From the NCBI GenBank assembly GCA_025602905.1, contig JAHLKI010000022.1, positions 372,001 through 436,000 of the forward strand: a DNA stretch of 64,000 nt. Direction: 5' to 3'. Below, one piece after another: positions 12,274-23,474 of the stretch; positions within the stretch are counted from its first letter, which is position 1; every line of letters begins with the position of its first letter. The DNA comes from Phlyctochytrium arcticum. Its lineage: Eukaryota > Chytridiomycota > Chytridiomycetes > Chytridiales > Chytridiaceae. A program made the position numbers and the translations under genes. The notes under the pieces were generated by a model that made no database searches, had not been told where the DNA came from, and saw only the letters and a list, made by a program, of their open reading frames with translations.

Positions 12274-15200
12274 CTATTTCTTTAATCGAATAGAAGCTCT
12301 GGCCGAAATATTTGAGAAAATCTCCGTGATTTGCTTATTGACCGTTTGGAGGATCAAGAGATAATCCCCAGACTCGAGTTTCTCGCCCTCAAACATGCAT
12401 TTAATCGTCTCCGTCGTAGATTTACCGCGTGGCTTGGATCCCGAGCTCAAACCGAATGAAAACGAGGACATGGCTGCATTCATCAATTCCTTCATGGCAC
12501 CCGGGACCAGCATTTTTCGGCGGACAAGGTCTTCAATGCGTTTCGTGCGCTCGGCTTCCTTTTTCTGGCGGGCTTCGACGACAGGATCAATCCCGCCGTT
12601 CCGCTCAATCCGAATATCGCGAATGGAGTTTTGGGTCACGTTGGCAATGTGTTGGCCCATGTGGACTACATCCTGAATGACAGTCACCTTTTTCTTGCAG
12701 CCCACAGCGGCCTTGAATTTGCCGTTGCCGCCGGGTACAACGTTGGTCGTCTCGACCGTTCGTTTAATGGCCTTTTCGTCGTCCAGGGTTTCGGTGTAGG
12801 ATTCGCCACTGCAGAGGCAGAGTTCGGTTGAGCGGTCCTTGAACTGTGACATGACAGGCTGTAGTTCATGGCAGCTGGCAAACAATTTGAAGCGGCAGAA
12901 CACGTAAAGCCCCAGCCGTGCGCGGGACATGGCGACAATTAATCGGCGGACATCCCGTAAATGACCCACCGTCTTGGTCCGGACCAGTGAGAGAAGGATG
13001 TAGTCGTTCTGTTGGCCCTGGAATTGATCAACGGTCGACACATGTTTGGGGAGGCCAAAGAGCGGGTTCCAGCTACACCGCCGTTCGAGAACGTCACAAA
13101 TTAGGTCCTTTTGGCCGTTATAAGTTGTCAGAATGGAAATCTTGTCGGCCGGGTATCCATTGAGTCGCATATATTGGAACATGGCAACAACGTATTCGGC
13201 CTCGCCCAAATTTTGAATGAAATGGGGCCGGGGCTCAGTCTCACCCTTGCCTTGGAAATCGGCAACATTCACGGCCTGGAATTCATAGCATAGCCCGGGG
13301 TTGGCCAATTGGAATGCAGGGTCTTCAGTGACGGAGGGTAAATTGCCCAAGTGAGAGTATTTCCACCGGAACAGATTGGCGATCGAGTCCCGCGCGCGGC
13401 CTTGAGCGTCCAGCTGGTAAGTAGGAACCCCCAATCGTACAAATCGGGTGAAAAGGGACTGCTCCATGTTACCGTACCGCTGAAAGGCCGGGTTCTTGAC
13501 GACCGGCGGTAACTGGTTATGGTCCCCAATCATGACGACACGCTGCAACCGGCTTGCGCCCGTGTCCTGATTGGAATTTTGGAGGAGCAACGGAATAAAC
13601 GTCTCGACTTCGAGTATCTGCGCCGCCTCTTCCATAATTACATTGTCGTATTTAAAGCCCAATTTGACAAACTCGCGGCGCTTGAGTGCAGCATGCGTAC
13701 ACGTCATGGCGATAATGCGGGCTTCCTTGACGAGAAGGTAATTTGAGCGCTCAGAGTGAGAGCGCAACAACTCAAATGCGCGCATCTCATTCAGTTCGTC
13801 AAAGACACCGCAAATGTGACGCCAGCAGCCCTCGGCAATTTCCCATGCTTGGTCAAAGGAAATGTCCTCCGGGAACAGAGATTCGGCCGTGTTGGAAAAG
13901 TAGACACTGAACGGAAAAGCGTCGACAACTGTTTCGCGGGTCGCAGATTCGTGCTTGATTGCCGATGCTACGCGCAGAGCATACGGTTGCCAAAGACTGA
14001 GAATATGGTACATGTAAAAGTATCCGGCCGTTTCGCAAGTGTAGCCGTGAGCGCCAGGAATCTCCAGACTGGCCGCCAGGCGATCCACCTCTGCCAGTAG
14101 AATCACTCGTTTTTCCAAAAAGGCAGCGACTCGCCCATACTTGCCCCAAGAACCGGTACCACGCAAGGCCAAGTCATCTTGCCCATGGCCCAGACGAAGT
14201 AAATGTCGGGGGTCAATGTCCAAAGCAGCAATTTTCTCAAAAATCTGGTTGAGGGCCGTGTTACTGTGGGTGATGATGAGGGTGTGTTGCTGGGGGAAAT
14301 TGTGGTACAGGGTGGCAATGATTTGAACGGCAATATCCGTCTTTCCGGTACCGGGAGGGCCCACAATCATGGACAGACCAGGTGATGTACCGGCGTGGAT
14401 GGCCTCAATCTGGGCAGGCGTAAATCGCACTTTATTTGTTTTCTGATTCGTGTCCGAGTATGGGCCGGGGTACAAGCTCGTGTACGAGCGCACAAGCAGA
14501 GCGTCGCTGTCTCCCTCATCAACGAGCTTACGCTTGCCTTTTCCGTTGGATGGCGCTTTTACAGCCGTTGCAGCATCGTCGTCGGCTAAAGCACTAAACA
14601 TGCTTTTGGGGAACGTCACCACGTAAGGAGGCTCAAGCTTGCCATCGCTATCCGGATCCTGCGGAACAATTTTGCGATCCGGGAAGCTGGCAGTCAAATG
14701 ATCCCAATCCAGAAACGTGTCCCGGAAATCAATGGTGCGCACCGGCTTGGCCATCTTGGTAAAATGCGCACTTCCTCGGTCACCATAGCCCAAAAAGATG
14801 TTTTGCAGCCAGTCTGGAATGACGGTATCGTCTTGCATCAGGTCGCGGATCGTCTCCAGTACCGCCTTAAAGTTGTTTTCCTGGGGTCGGCGGCGCACAA
14901 GAACGTTGAAGGATGTATACACATCATCCCGCTCCTGTCGCTGCATGGCATCAAAATCATCCTGGTATTGGTTCGTGTCCAACAAAACACGGAAGCTACG
15001 CTTGCTACCTTCGACTCGGGGGAGCTCCTGGGTATGTGGATCTTCTTGTTTGGCGCTTTCCCAGTCCTCGATCGGTTTACCGTTGTCATCCAGGAGATGG
15101 AGAATTTCGCACCCGCGGACAAATTTGAGACCATACTTGCGCCTAAACGCTGCCCCCACCGATTCCGCTCCACCGGTCCTAGCCCGTTCCACTTCAACCC

Positions 15201-17408
15201 AGCCCGGATTATCCATTTGAATGGTTAGTAGGAATAGCACGTCGTGGGGGCGCAGTTCTTCCCACTGTTTCTGAATGGGCTCGGTGTATCGGTTGATGTT
15301 GATGGTCAAATCTGCCTTTACAGTGGCAGGTTTGCTCTCACCCAGTTTTGGAGGGGCGACATCTACGATTTGAAACTAGAGAGGATTTCATTAGTGACTA
15401 TTTCAAATATCATTACAGTCCGAATGGAGCTCACCATATCGATAGGTGCTCCCATACGCGACCATCCAGTAAAAACTGTCTGATCCTCTCCGCTTCGTCG
15501 ATCCACCGTCAACTTCGGGGCCAACCGCTGCACAACATCCTCAATATCCTGCCGAATCTCATAGGTAGTCTCCAGTCGGAATAGATGAAAGTTTCGCCAC
15601 AGATAATCATGGACCGTGAGAAATTGCAAGCTCAACTGCGGGATAGCCAAGCAGTGCGTGTTGGAAAACCGGTTGGCACTGGGTACCATGGTCTCGTCAA
15701 ACAGCGAGTTTTCGTCCGGGTATAGAGGAAGGGCATTGATGGCCTGAATCTGGCTGGGAAATTTGGCTAAATTGTGTACCAGAACGTCAACCAGAAATTC
15801 TGGGCTGTATTCCTCCCGGTCATCTGATGCATCGATTCGAGAGGTGCGATAACCGAGTAGGGCACAGAATGATTTCATAGTTTTGGCGTCAAGACGCGTC
15901 AAGTGACTTCGTAGGTCCTCGGGCCTTTCCACGCTTCCAACGTTGGCCAGCGCAAATTCCTCCATTGTCTCCCTAAAGTTGACAAAGGCCAGCTTTTGGA
16001 CGGTCCGCATGGACTCATAAAAGCGGTGGGTCTTTTCCGCAGATCCGATGGCGGCACCTGTATAATCATCAATTTCAAATCGAGCGTAGAAACTCAGGTT
16101 CTCGAGTAACTGAACAAACAATGCACCACTCTCAGATCCGCGCGAACTCCAATCTGTTGGGAGCACCAGCGAGATATTCTTGTTGCGCGACTGAAAGTTT
16201 CGACCCCGAGTGGCCAATTTGCTTGATTCGCAGATAGGAATGACCAAGTGATCTTTCACGAGCAGATTCACGTAGCGGCGAGTGGGCAACTGTCCGAGCA
16301 AGCAAATGAGAAATTCCAGGAACCGTTCACAGTAAGCAACTGCATGGAGCGGTGGGGGTCCGGACTCTGGGATGGAATGCAGAACGGTAAAGAAATTTTT
16401 GATCATGCGGGATAGCAACATCCGGTCAAACTCCATCTTTTCCTTGGCTACCGGTTTGGTAGTAGATTCAAGTTTGGCCTCAAAACGATCCCATGCCGCC
16501 CGTCGTTCGTCGTACATGGACAATGCCCGTTCCCGTTGCGTGTCGACCAAACAACTCCAGCAGGATATGCTGGCCAAGCGTAAACATTCGGCCCGGACAT
16601 GCGTGTTCTCCAGCGACTGGAACAAATGCTTGGCAAAGATGAGAATAAACCTCCTGATCTGAAAATCAATTCCATCCGCCTCCACCAGCAATTTCAATGC
16701 GCGAGCGACGAAAGCACTGAATTTAGTTGGGTCTTCCGTCAGGATATCCCATACACCCTGCCCATTTTCCCGAAACTTTTCGTTGATCATGATGATAATG
16801 GATAAGAGATGAGCCAGAGATGAGCGTTTTGATTCCTTTCCAGACTTTGCAACATAGAATGGCCACAGATATTTCTCGAGGTAGAGGTTGAATTCCAGAA
16901 GCATAATCTTGCGCAGCGAAAACTCGCTTCCCTGGAGATGTTCCTGCCATATTGTCTCCACCACATCCGGATCAAAGGTGACTTCGCTGTTATCTACATC
17001 CATAGGCTCTACTGTTGCTGGTACTTCTTCCTCGGGCTCTTCGACCACCGCAGCCTTTTTGGCTTTCCCCTTCCCCTTTGTTTTCTTCTTATTAGGGGTT
17101 GGTGGAGGCTCTAAAGAGTCGACGGGTGGCGATACTGGTTTAACAATCTTGTTCCAGTGTTTTCTTGCCAGTTCTGTCATCACATCCGTCTCTATTTCCT
17201 CCAATGTAGGTGCATACTGGTCTTGAAACGGTAGCGAGGCTAGAGGCGGGCCTGATGGTGGCGGGGGTGGTGGAGGGGCCTGTGTCTCATCCACGTCCAT
17301 TGCATCCTGCTTTGCGGATTCCTGGACTGAGGCAGTCTTTGTTACTGGCTCTGGGGCCGGTTCCGCAACAGAGAAGAATCCCAGATCAGCATCCGGAACT
17401 TGTGGCAT
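12274..17408 (-). CDS. AQR: Intron-binding protein Aquarius / Cwf11, spliceosomal SF1 RNA helicase
   Basis: Aquarius is a spliceosomal RNA helicase that binds the intron upstream of the branch site. Exon 1 is 17408-15435 and exon 2 is 15375-12274, with a 59-base intron; the product is 1691 residues, longer than the roughly 1485-residue human protein. The N-terminus carries a disordered Pro-rich and Lys-rich leader (PPPPPPPSGPP; KKKTKGKGKAKK). An armadillo-like region then starts at TIWQEHLQGSEFSLRKIMLLE. The intron interrupts the GWSRMGAPIDMFQIVDV segment, conserved in AQR. Helicase motifs: GPPGTGKTD (about residue 1000), MEEAAQILEVETFIPLLLQN, GDHNQLPPVVKN, LTTYNGQKDLI, TVDQFQGQQNDYILLSLVRT, VAMSRARLGLYVFCR. 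The gene converges on VPS35 with 184 bases between stops. Identification is very secure. Confidence 0.96.
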
Positions 17409-17951
17409 TTTTGTCCCTGTTTTCGGTTTAAAGACCTTGACCTGGCTTTCCGTTTTGCTTCCCCGACCACAAAGTTGAGAATACTGGGTAGTGTTGGCTA
17501 CTGTTTACTTGTTGTCTTGCAGTTTACCACTTTCAATGGTCTTTCAAGTTCAATTGTTGCTCTCCCAGCAAATCTCACTTTGCTGCTCCTTTGTGCAATT
17601 TTAATTTAGCCGTTTTCGATCTAAGTGCGAGGCCTCTCTTCTCATGGCCCTGGGAGTAATATTATCATACAGTCTCTCTCCCAAACCGTCCCATGTCGTA
17701 TCAGAGAGCAAAAGATGTATAGGACGCTTGGCAGCGTCAATCGGTCAAAGTCAACTGTTCTACTATTCGCTCGACCTGGCGGTCAGCCCACTGCCTAACG
17801 CTACTCAAGTCAATCAATCACCTATAATACTACTCTCACTGCTTTAATTTCAGTCCGAATGAACCTATGAGATTGGAATCAATTCCAAAAACCATTCTTC
17901 GGTAAAGCTAAATCAAAATATGGTCCCAGCCTGAACCTGGACAGCTCGCTA
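17409..17951. other. Upstream region of AQR, no gene seen
   Basis: This 543-base stretch lies upstream of AQR (minus) and downstream of the small secreted-peptide candidate. It has short plus-strand open frames without coding character. I see no repeats or RNA genes. Confidence 0.5.
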
Positions 17952-18176
17952 TCAAGGACATCGCATGTCTTGCACGCATCGCATTCCCACGCGTGTGATG
18001 CCGTTAACTATTGATGTTGCTGCAAAGCAAATGTGTGGTTTTGGACACTGAACATGGCATACGACTTCTTCGTACTGGCTGCGACACTTGCCAGTTGAGT
18101 AGAGCAAAGTTGGGTCGCTATAGCGGGCCATCGCTGCACCACCAAATTGAATGAACCATGATATGATAAAAAGCAT
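17952..18176 (-). CDS. Small cysteine-rich secreted protein candidate (74 residues)
   Basis: The product is unrecognised. ATG at 18176 opens MLFIISWFIQFGGAAMA, a hydrophobic stretch fitting a signal peptide with a likely cut after an Ala-x-Ala-like site near residue 17. The remaining 57 residues contain six cysteines (KCRS, VCHV, QCPK, ICFA, RCVQ, RCP), an even number consistent with three disulfides, and end in CP. There is no basic residue before the hydrophobic core, which is unusual for a signal peptide, so an upstream exon is possible. It stands alone in a 2.4-kb gap between AQR and the repeat array. Length and pattern resemble fungal small secreted proteins; no function can be assigned. 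Confidence 0.4.
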   Translation of the reverse strand: MLFIISWFIQFGGAAMARYSDPTLLYSTGKCRSQYEEVVCHVQCPKPHICFAATSIVNGITRVGMRCVQDMRCP

Positions 18177-19910
18177 TGTATTTTATTGTATGGTAAGTAT
18201 ACACATCAGTCAAAGTTGTATTACATGCACTTATTAAAGGCCCTCCCGGTGTGGGTCCGGATGCAGGTCACAAGGTTCCGAGAACGCATGTATCCTGGAC
18301 CAGGTCGCAGACCGGGCGAAGGCGGCAAGCTCCGACCACTCAGTATCGCTTGCGGCAGTCCTTTCACCTACAAGAGGCGGTTCCGTGAAGAAAAAAAGAA
18401 GAGGGGGAAGCGGGTGCAGCGAGCCTTTTTATAGTGTTGGCTTGGGTAAGCTTTTTTTTTTCTCCGTGGCGCTGTGATTGGCTGTGGCGTGCGTAATGGA
18501 GCATAGGTCATCTCTGTTTGCATGACTTCAGGGTCGAGATGTGTTCTACGCGAGGTCGAAGGTGCGTAAGCAGAGTCTGGACGCGTCGGTAGGCAATGTA
18601 GTGTTTACTCCTACTGGTCCCAGTGGTCCTCGTCCTGGTGGGTGGAAGGTGATAAGGTCTTTCGAAACCCGCTGCCGTCGGGGTGAAGTGTAGTGCGTTC
18701 ATTGGCCGGGGGTCAATGAAAAAAAGACCTTGGTGGATAGGTCTGCTGGAAGGAAATTCAGTATGTTCGGCTCGGCGCGTGCCAGGGGTAACTTCTCTAC
18801 GCGGCTCAGATCGGTAAAACTCGACAAGCAGGACAAGTAAGGTATTCCATTCCGTATAGTGGTGAACGGCCAAGAGTGAAAAGAGAGACGGCGGAGACCT
18901 TGGAGTATGTTTTCAGGAGCGGGTGGAGTGGTTTCGGTTGGGTAGCCTGCGCGTCTGGTCAGTCGCAGCAAAGTCTCGAAAGTGCGAGAACATAGTAATA
19001 CTCTGACGCTGGGTTCGTTCCAACGGCCACAAGTATAGCGAACGACAACAGCGACAGCGTCAGGAACGGGTAGGAAAGGATACGGCAGAAGAAGAAGGAG
19101 TTCGGTTGGACACCGGCAATCAGTGGGTTTAGCAGTGGGACAGGCCTGTCTTGGTTCTTGTGTGGAAGTCAACAAAGTCTTGAACGTGCGCAAACCTACG
19201 AGAAACCCTCTTTCCAACCAATACAGAAAGAAAAAGACAATAGTTCCACCTCGACCTCGATAGCTTTGAACGATATAGCAAGTCTTACCTGTATTTCCGT
19301 CCCCAGAACCTCTGACTTTCCTTTGTAGTTTCTTCGTCAAAAAGTTGGTTTGTTGTTTTGCGGCCGTCGTGACTTTTGGGCGAAAGATCCCATCTGTGGC
19401 GCGGGCCGCCGCATCGATGGAGTGTGATATTCCCACGGGAGCGAGCATCGGCGAAGGACTACTATTCCTGCCCGGGCGACGCTGGCCGACAAAGCAAGAG
19501 ACGGTCTTCCACCTTCTATTTTCCGTACTCGGATGGGAGGGACCTCACACATATACGGGTCTTGGGTATCCAACCGGTAAGGACACCTTTTTGGACCCAA
19601 AGGCTTTGGTGAGTAGTTTCCTCTGGGTGATTTATATGCTTTCTAAACTGACTCCTTTGGTAAATTTGGTAGGTGATCCGAGTGGTTCACTAATGTCGGC
19701 AAATGGCGAGGTGCATATTACACGCATTCCAATAATCAACGCTTTTCCTTTGCGGCAACCAGACCACCATCAGACGTCAATAAAGCTTTTTTGGATCTGG
19801 GACCAATACGAGCGAGACGATCTACGCGCACACCCCCAATGGATGGTGACTCCCCTCATGTTCTTCGGGCGGAACAGTCATCAACGGAAAAAATACTTAG
19901 GAACTCACCA
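18177..19910. other. Region of weak open frames before the tRNA-like array
   Basis: Long but unconvincing open frames occur on both strands: plus 19345-19983 (ATG at 19417, 188 codons from there) and minus 18699-19448. The plus frame contains GTGAGT at 19609 and a good 64-base intron with CTAAACTGAC and TAG ending at 19672, so a short spliced gene ending in VIRVVH at 19693 is conceivable. Three diverged copies of a GAAAGTCT-like block lie near 18570, 18970 and 19165. I do not assign a gene. Confidence 0.3.
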
Positions 19911-19912
19911 AG

Positions 19913-20040
19913 GCACCGTGGGCAATTCGAATAGCGTTGCTCGCCGGTTAAAAACCAGTGAAGTTGCACCCCTACCCCGATAACCCTCTACCCTCCGAGT
20001 TCAACCCTCGGGCTGCGCAAACTCCCACCATTTTTTTTTT
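19913..20040 (+). repeat. tRNA-like unit 1 (diverged)
   Basis: The core starts with GCACCGTGGG and is about 107 bases long. Its T-arm CCGAG-TTCAACC-CTCGG has a normal seven-base loop, more tRNA-like than the other units. It is followed by GCTGCGCA and ten T at 20031-20040. Confidence 0.6.
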
Positions 20041-20138
20041 GCTTCTCGACGCGTTGGACGCGTGTACTTCGCAGACAGTGACTCTCCCTCAACCTCCCAA
20101 TGTGCATCAACCCCAAATCTTATGCAAATTTAAACAAG

Positions 20139-20237
20139 GCGCCGTGGGCATTCCGTAACCTTACCTTCTGAAACAAACTCACTATGTAGTGTACCTGAGT
20201 TCGATCCCGGGCGGCGCAAACTCCCACCATTTTTTTT
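20139..20237 (+). repeat. tRNA-like unit 2
   Basis: An 80-base core from GCGCCGTGGG to GCGGCGCA at 20211-20218, with B-box-like GAGTTCGATCCCGG and eight T ending at 20237. Confidence 0.7.
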
Positions 20238-20336
20238 GCTTCTCGACGCGTTGGACGCGTGTACTTCGCAGACAGTGACCTTCCCTCAACCTCCCAATGT
20301 CTTATCAACCCGCAAAGTTATACAAATCCAACCAAG

Positions 20337-20438
20337 GCGCCGTGGGCATTCCATAACTTTACCTTCTGAAAACAAACTCACTATGTAGTGTACCTGAGTT
20401 CCATCTCGGGCGGCGCAAAAACTCCCACTCTTTTTTTT
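20337..20438 (+). repeat. tRNA-like unit 3
   Basis: Same core. The B-box-like segment is changed to GAGTTCCATCTC, which would weaken TFIIIC binding. The T-run is at 20431-20438. Confidence 0.65.
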
Positions 20439-20531
20439 GGTCAATGCTTCTCGACGCGTGCACTTCGCGAGTGACTTTCCCTCAACCTCCCAATGTGCAT
20501 CAAGACAAAAACGTATCGAAATCTAACCAAG

Positions 20532-20632
20532 GCACCGTGGGCATTCCATAACCTTACCAACTGAAAACAAACTCACTATGCAGTGTACCTGAGTTCGATC
20601 TCGGGCGGCGCAAATACTCCCACTCTTTTTTT
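20532..20632 (+). repeat. tRNA-like unit 4
   Basis: The core starts GCACCGT, so one acceptor-like pair is lost. The central element is CACTATGCAGTG. The T-run is at 20626-20632. Confidence 0.65.
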
Positions 20633-20740
20633 GCGGTCAGTGCTTCTCGACGTGTGCACTTCCCGGGTGCACTTCGCCAGTGACTCTCCCTCAACCTCCC
20701 AATGTGCATCAAGACAGAAACGTATGGAAATCCAACCAAG

Positions 20741-20842
20741 GCGCCGTGGGCATTTTTTAACCTTACCAACTGAAAACAAACTCACTATGTAGTGTAGCCG
20801 AGTTCGATCTCGGGCGGCGCAAACTCCCACCATTTTTTTTTT
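20741..20842 (+). repeat. tRNA-like unit 5
   Basis: The core is intact at both ends, with GCATTTTTTAACC replacing GCATTCCATAACC. This adds an internal T6 that could stop Pol III early. The final T-run is at 20833-20842. Confidence 0.65.
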
Positions 20843-20938
20843 GCTTCTCGACGCGTTGGACGCGCGCACTTCGCGAGTTACTCTCCCTCAACCTCCCAAT
20901 GTCTATCAATCCGCAAAATTTATATAAATCCAACCAAG

Positions 20939-21039
20939 GCGCCGTGGGCATTCCACAACCTTACCAACTGCAAACAAACTCACTATGTAGTGTACCCGAG
21001 TTCGATCTCGGGCGGCGCAAAACTCCCACTCTTTTTTTT
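20939..21039 (+). repeat. tRNA-like unit 6
   Basis: The core is complete, with CCCGAGTTCGATCTCGGG and a T-run at 21032-21039. Confidence 0.7.
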
Positions 21040-21132
21040 ATTCAGTGCTTCTCGACGCGTGCACTTCGCGAGTGACTCTCCCTCAATCTTAGACCGCTCA
21101 TCAACACAAAAACTTAAGGAAATCTAACCAAG

Positions 21133-21232
21133 GCGCCGTGGGCATTCCATAACCTTACCTTCTGAAAACAAACTCACTATGTAGTGTACCCGAGTTCGAT
21201 CTCGGGCGGCGCAAAACTCCCACTCTTTTTTT
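21133..21232 (+). repeat. tRNA-like unit 7
   Basis: The last unit, with a complete core and a T-run at 21226-21232. The spacer motif CTTCTCGACGCG is absent after it, so the array ends here. Confidence 0.7.
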
Positions 21233-21239
21233 ACCTTTA

Positions 21240-22005
21240 CGCGAGAGAGAGGGGGGTTTTGCGCAGTCGCTTGGTATATGACATGTTTTGTAGGAGAACC
21301 TGATTTCACAGCTCCTCATGTATCCTGCATGGATGCACTTCTCTTTGTCTAGATGCCGTCAAGTGACTTTGGCATTGAAGAACATCCGGGGCACGCGTTT
21401 ACCTCCAAGATGAGCGGATAGTTCTATGCATGGCCAGACAGGAAAGCTCATCGCATCTGATGCAGTTAAATGGACACATATTCGTAAGGAAGTGTGGAAC
21501 ACATAGCCCAAGTGTGAGTATTTCTCCGGACCCTCCATCAAAATCAAGTGTGCTTTGCGGCAAATAGTGCCACATCTCTCCGTCTTTCTGTTTACATGTT
21601 GGGTCTAAGTCCCAAGTATCCCACCCCCGGCATTCAGGTATCCCTATTTACCGTTAAGCTTAAAATAAGGCTGAAGATAAAGACGGCCGATTGAGGATCG
21701 GGAGGCTGGAAATAGCAGCGGAGAAAGCGGCGATCGAGCAGCGCAGCAGGTCGTTTAGCCCGAAAAGGAAGGCGGGCGCGGCGATCCCCTGGTGCCAACC
21801 CTAGCTCGCGGGGAGGGGCATGAATAGCGAGAACACTTTTCCCACCGCCCACAAAGAAACTCTTTAAAAGCTGTCGCCTTCCTCCGTCGTCCTTCTTTTT
21901 TCCTTCCTTGTCCTGTCTTTGCCATCCCCAGGCAGATTCCATTGAAGGCCGTTGAAGCATCAGGCCCAGCGAGGCAAGCAAGCAGCAAGATCATTGATTT
22001 CGGAC
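21240..22005. other. Intergenic between the array and the poly-Ala protein gene
   Basis: This 766-base region has no convincing ORF. The part from about 21650 is purine- and pyrimidine-rich and probably holds the promoter and 5' leader of the following gene. Confidence 0.4.
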
Positions 22006-23027
22006 ATGACCAACGCGCTCTGGTTTCCTCCACCCCGACCTTCGCAGGCCTATCCCACCATCGACGAGGAAGTCTTGACTCCAGGCGCTGCTTCGGCTGC
22101 TCTCGCAATGGCTGCTGCTGCTGCTGCTGCTGGCTCGGCCGCCGGGATGGAAAATGTCGAATCCGCCATGATGGACTTTTGTGCGGTTCAGGCTCCTGCA
22201 ACTTTTGGTTGTGGAGGTGATTTGAAGCAGCAGGGCGGCGGCAAGAAACGAAAGGGGGACGATTTGACTGACGAGGTGAGAAAGCGGTCTTTTAACAAAG
22301 AGTTGGGCAATGCTGGAGAGGGGGATTGAGAGGTGGTCGGGACTTTTTATACGAGGCGGCAAGCTTTTCCCACACGCGTGAAATCTGAACACCAGATGGG
22401 CGGCAGCGGGCCAAAAACCAATGTTGGCGGACACTTTTTGGCGGACAGGAAACCGTCAAAACCTTTGGGTCCAAACAACAGAAATGCTCATCTACCCGCT
22501 TTTGTTTATCCTCACAGTACTCGGCACCCAAGCGACACGTCTTTCCAGGCGCGCGACCTCACTATGCCGTCCCAACCTCTGCTGGAAAATGCAATACGAC
22601 AAACATGCTGGCGTCTCTGATGCAGCACCCCTCTACCGTCGTGGCCCGTCCGCAAGCTCCGACCGACACTTACGCGTCGACGCTGGCGTCGCCGTGGTGT
22701 ATGCCCGTCTATGAAAAACCGACCCCCGTCGTGTTTTCACCCACCCGAGACTACGTGACTACTCCCACCACCCCTTCCTCATGTACTAGTGCAGTCATGA
22801 TGGAAGCATCGTCTCCTATGGACCCCCTTATCACCAATGGTTTTGGCATTTCCCCGTCATCCTCGTGTGGACCCATGGCCTACGAGGGCATCAATGCCAG
22901 CGGGCTCGGCAATGGCACATCAACTGGAAGCTACATTCCTCACCACCATAGCCATATGTTTGCCATGAGCCCCCACGCTCCTCTCCCCAAAGTCCATGAT
23001 CGGCCCACTGGTCTGTGCGGTTTGTAG
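22006..23027 (+). CDS. Unrecognised 259-residue protein with poly-Ala tract
   Basis: I do not recognise this protein. Exon 1 (22006-22275) starts MTNALWFPPPRPSQAYPTID and contains an Ala-rich tract encoded by seven GCT codons in a row, then a basic GGGKKRKGDDLTDE segment that could be a nuclear localisation signal. A 242-base intron (22276-22517) leads to exon 2 (22518-23027), which reads YSAPKRHVFPGARPHYAVPT and then a Ser, Pro, Thr and Met-rich region ending in HHHSHMFAMSPHAPLP and GLCGL. The intron is about four times longer than the local norm; the acceptor at 22517 was chosen because it keeps exon 2 open for 170 codons. The protein is probably disordered. A nuclear or regulatory role is only a guess. 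Confidence 0.55.
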
Positions 23028-23474
23028 TTCTTGCTGAGACTACATGTACTTCCCACATAACAAAACAAATGCTGTATCCTCTGATGCAAAACCGAAAGTG
23101 TAACCCAGATCCTGTATATCATATCTACCATGTTTAAATCTCCCGCGCTACATAGCACCGCCGCCGCCTTTAATTTCGTGCGTCCACTGACGTCCTCTGT
23201 TCCGCTGGGTCCATTGCTCCGGGATTCATCGTACTTTGTTGTCCAGCAAGTGAGTAGATCTCTCGGTGTAAGATCTCAGTATGTCTCTCGCCACGACTTT
23301 GGAAGTCAAAACCGCCGCCACTGGCTCGATCGAGAGTGAGGGTTCGGATGAGAAGCTTCGAAAATTGTTATCACTCAGATGAGGCGCAAGGCTCGGCTCG
23401 ACTCGGGAACGACGGCGACGACGATCAACATTGAACAATCTGAACACTTTTGTTAAACATCTCGCAACAACACA
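23028..23474. other. Intergenic upstream of HET-C
   Basis: This 447-base region lies between two plus-strand genes. It contains a CTGACGTCC element near 23186. I see no gene in it. Confidence 0.45.

Larger units (their letters stand above)
19911..21237 (+). repeat. Tandem array of seven tRNA-like units
   Basis: Seven head-to-tail units are spaced 194-226 bases apart. Each has an 80-base core bounded by GCGCCGT and GCGGCGCA, which can form a seven-pair acceptor-like stem. Inside is CCCGAGTTCGATCTCGGG, resembling a T-arm and a Pol III B box (GTTCGATCTC). Each core is followed by CTCCCAC and a run of seven to ten T, the usual Pol III terminator. Spacers share CTTCTCGACGCG and CTCCCTCAACCTCCCAATG. 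The D-arm and anticodon arm of a normal tRNA are not recognisable; instead there is CACTATGTAGTG, a near-perfect inverted repeat. The units are probably tRNA-derived elements amplified in tandem. Unit 1 is the most diverged. Confidence 0.8.

Noticed and set aside
18699..19448. Minus-strand open frame of 249 codons
   Set aside because: Composition is Leu, Arg, Thr and Pro-rich without motif, and it overlaps diverged DNA repeats, so it is likely chance in GC-rich repeat DNA.
19345..19983. Plus-strand open frame of 212 codons before the tRNA-like array
   Set aside because: It begins at TTG, runs into array unit 1 and shows no motif. The first ATG is at 19417. It is described as weak evidence only.
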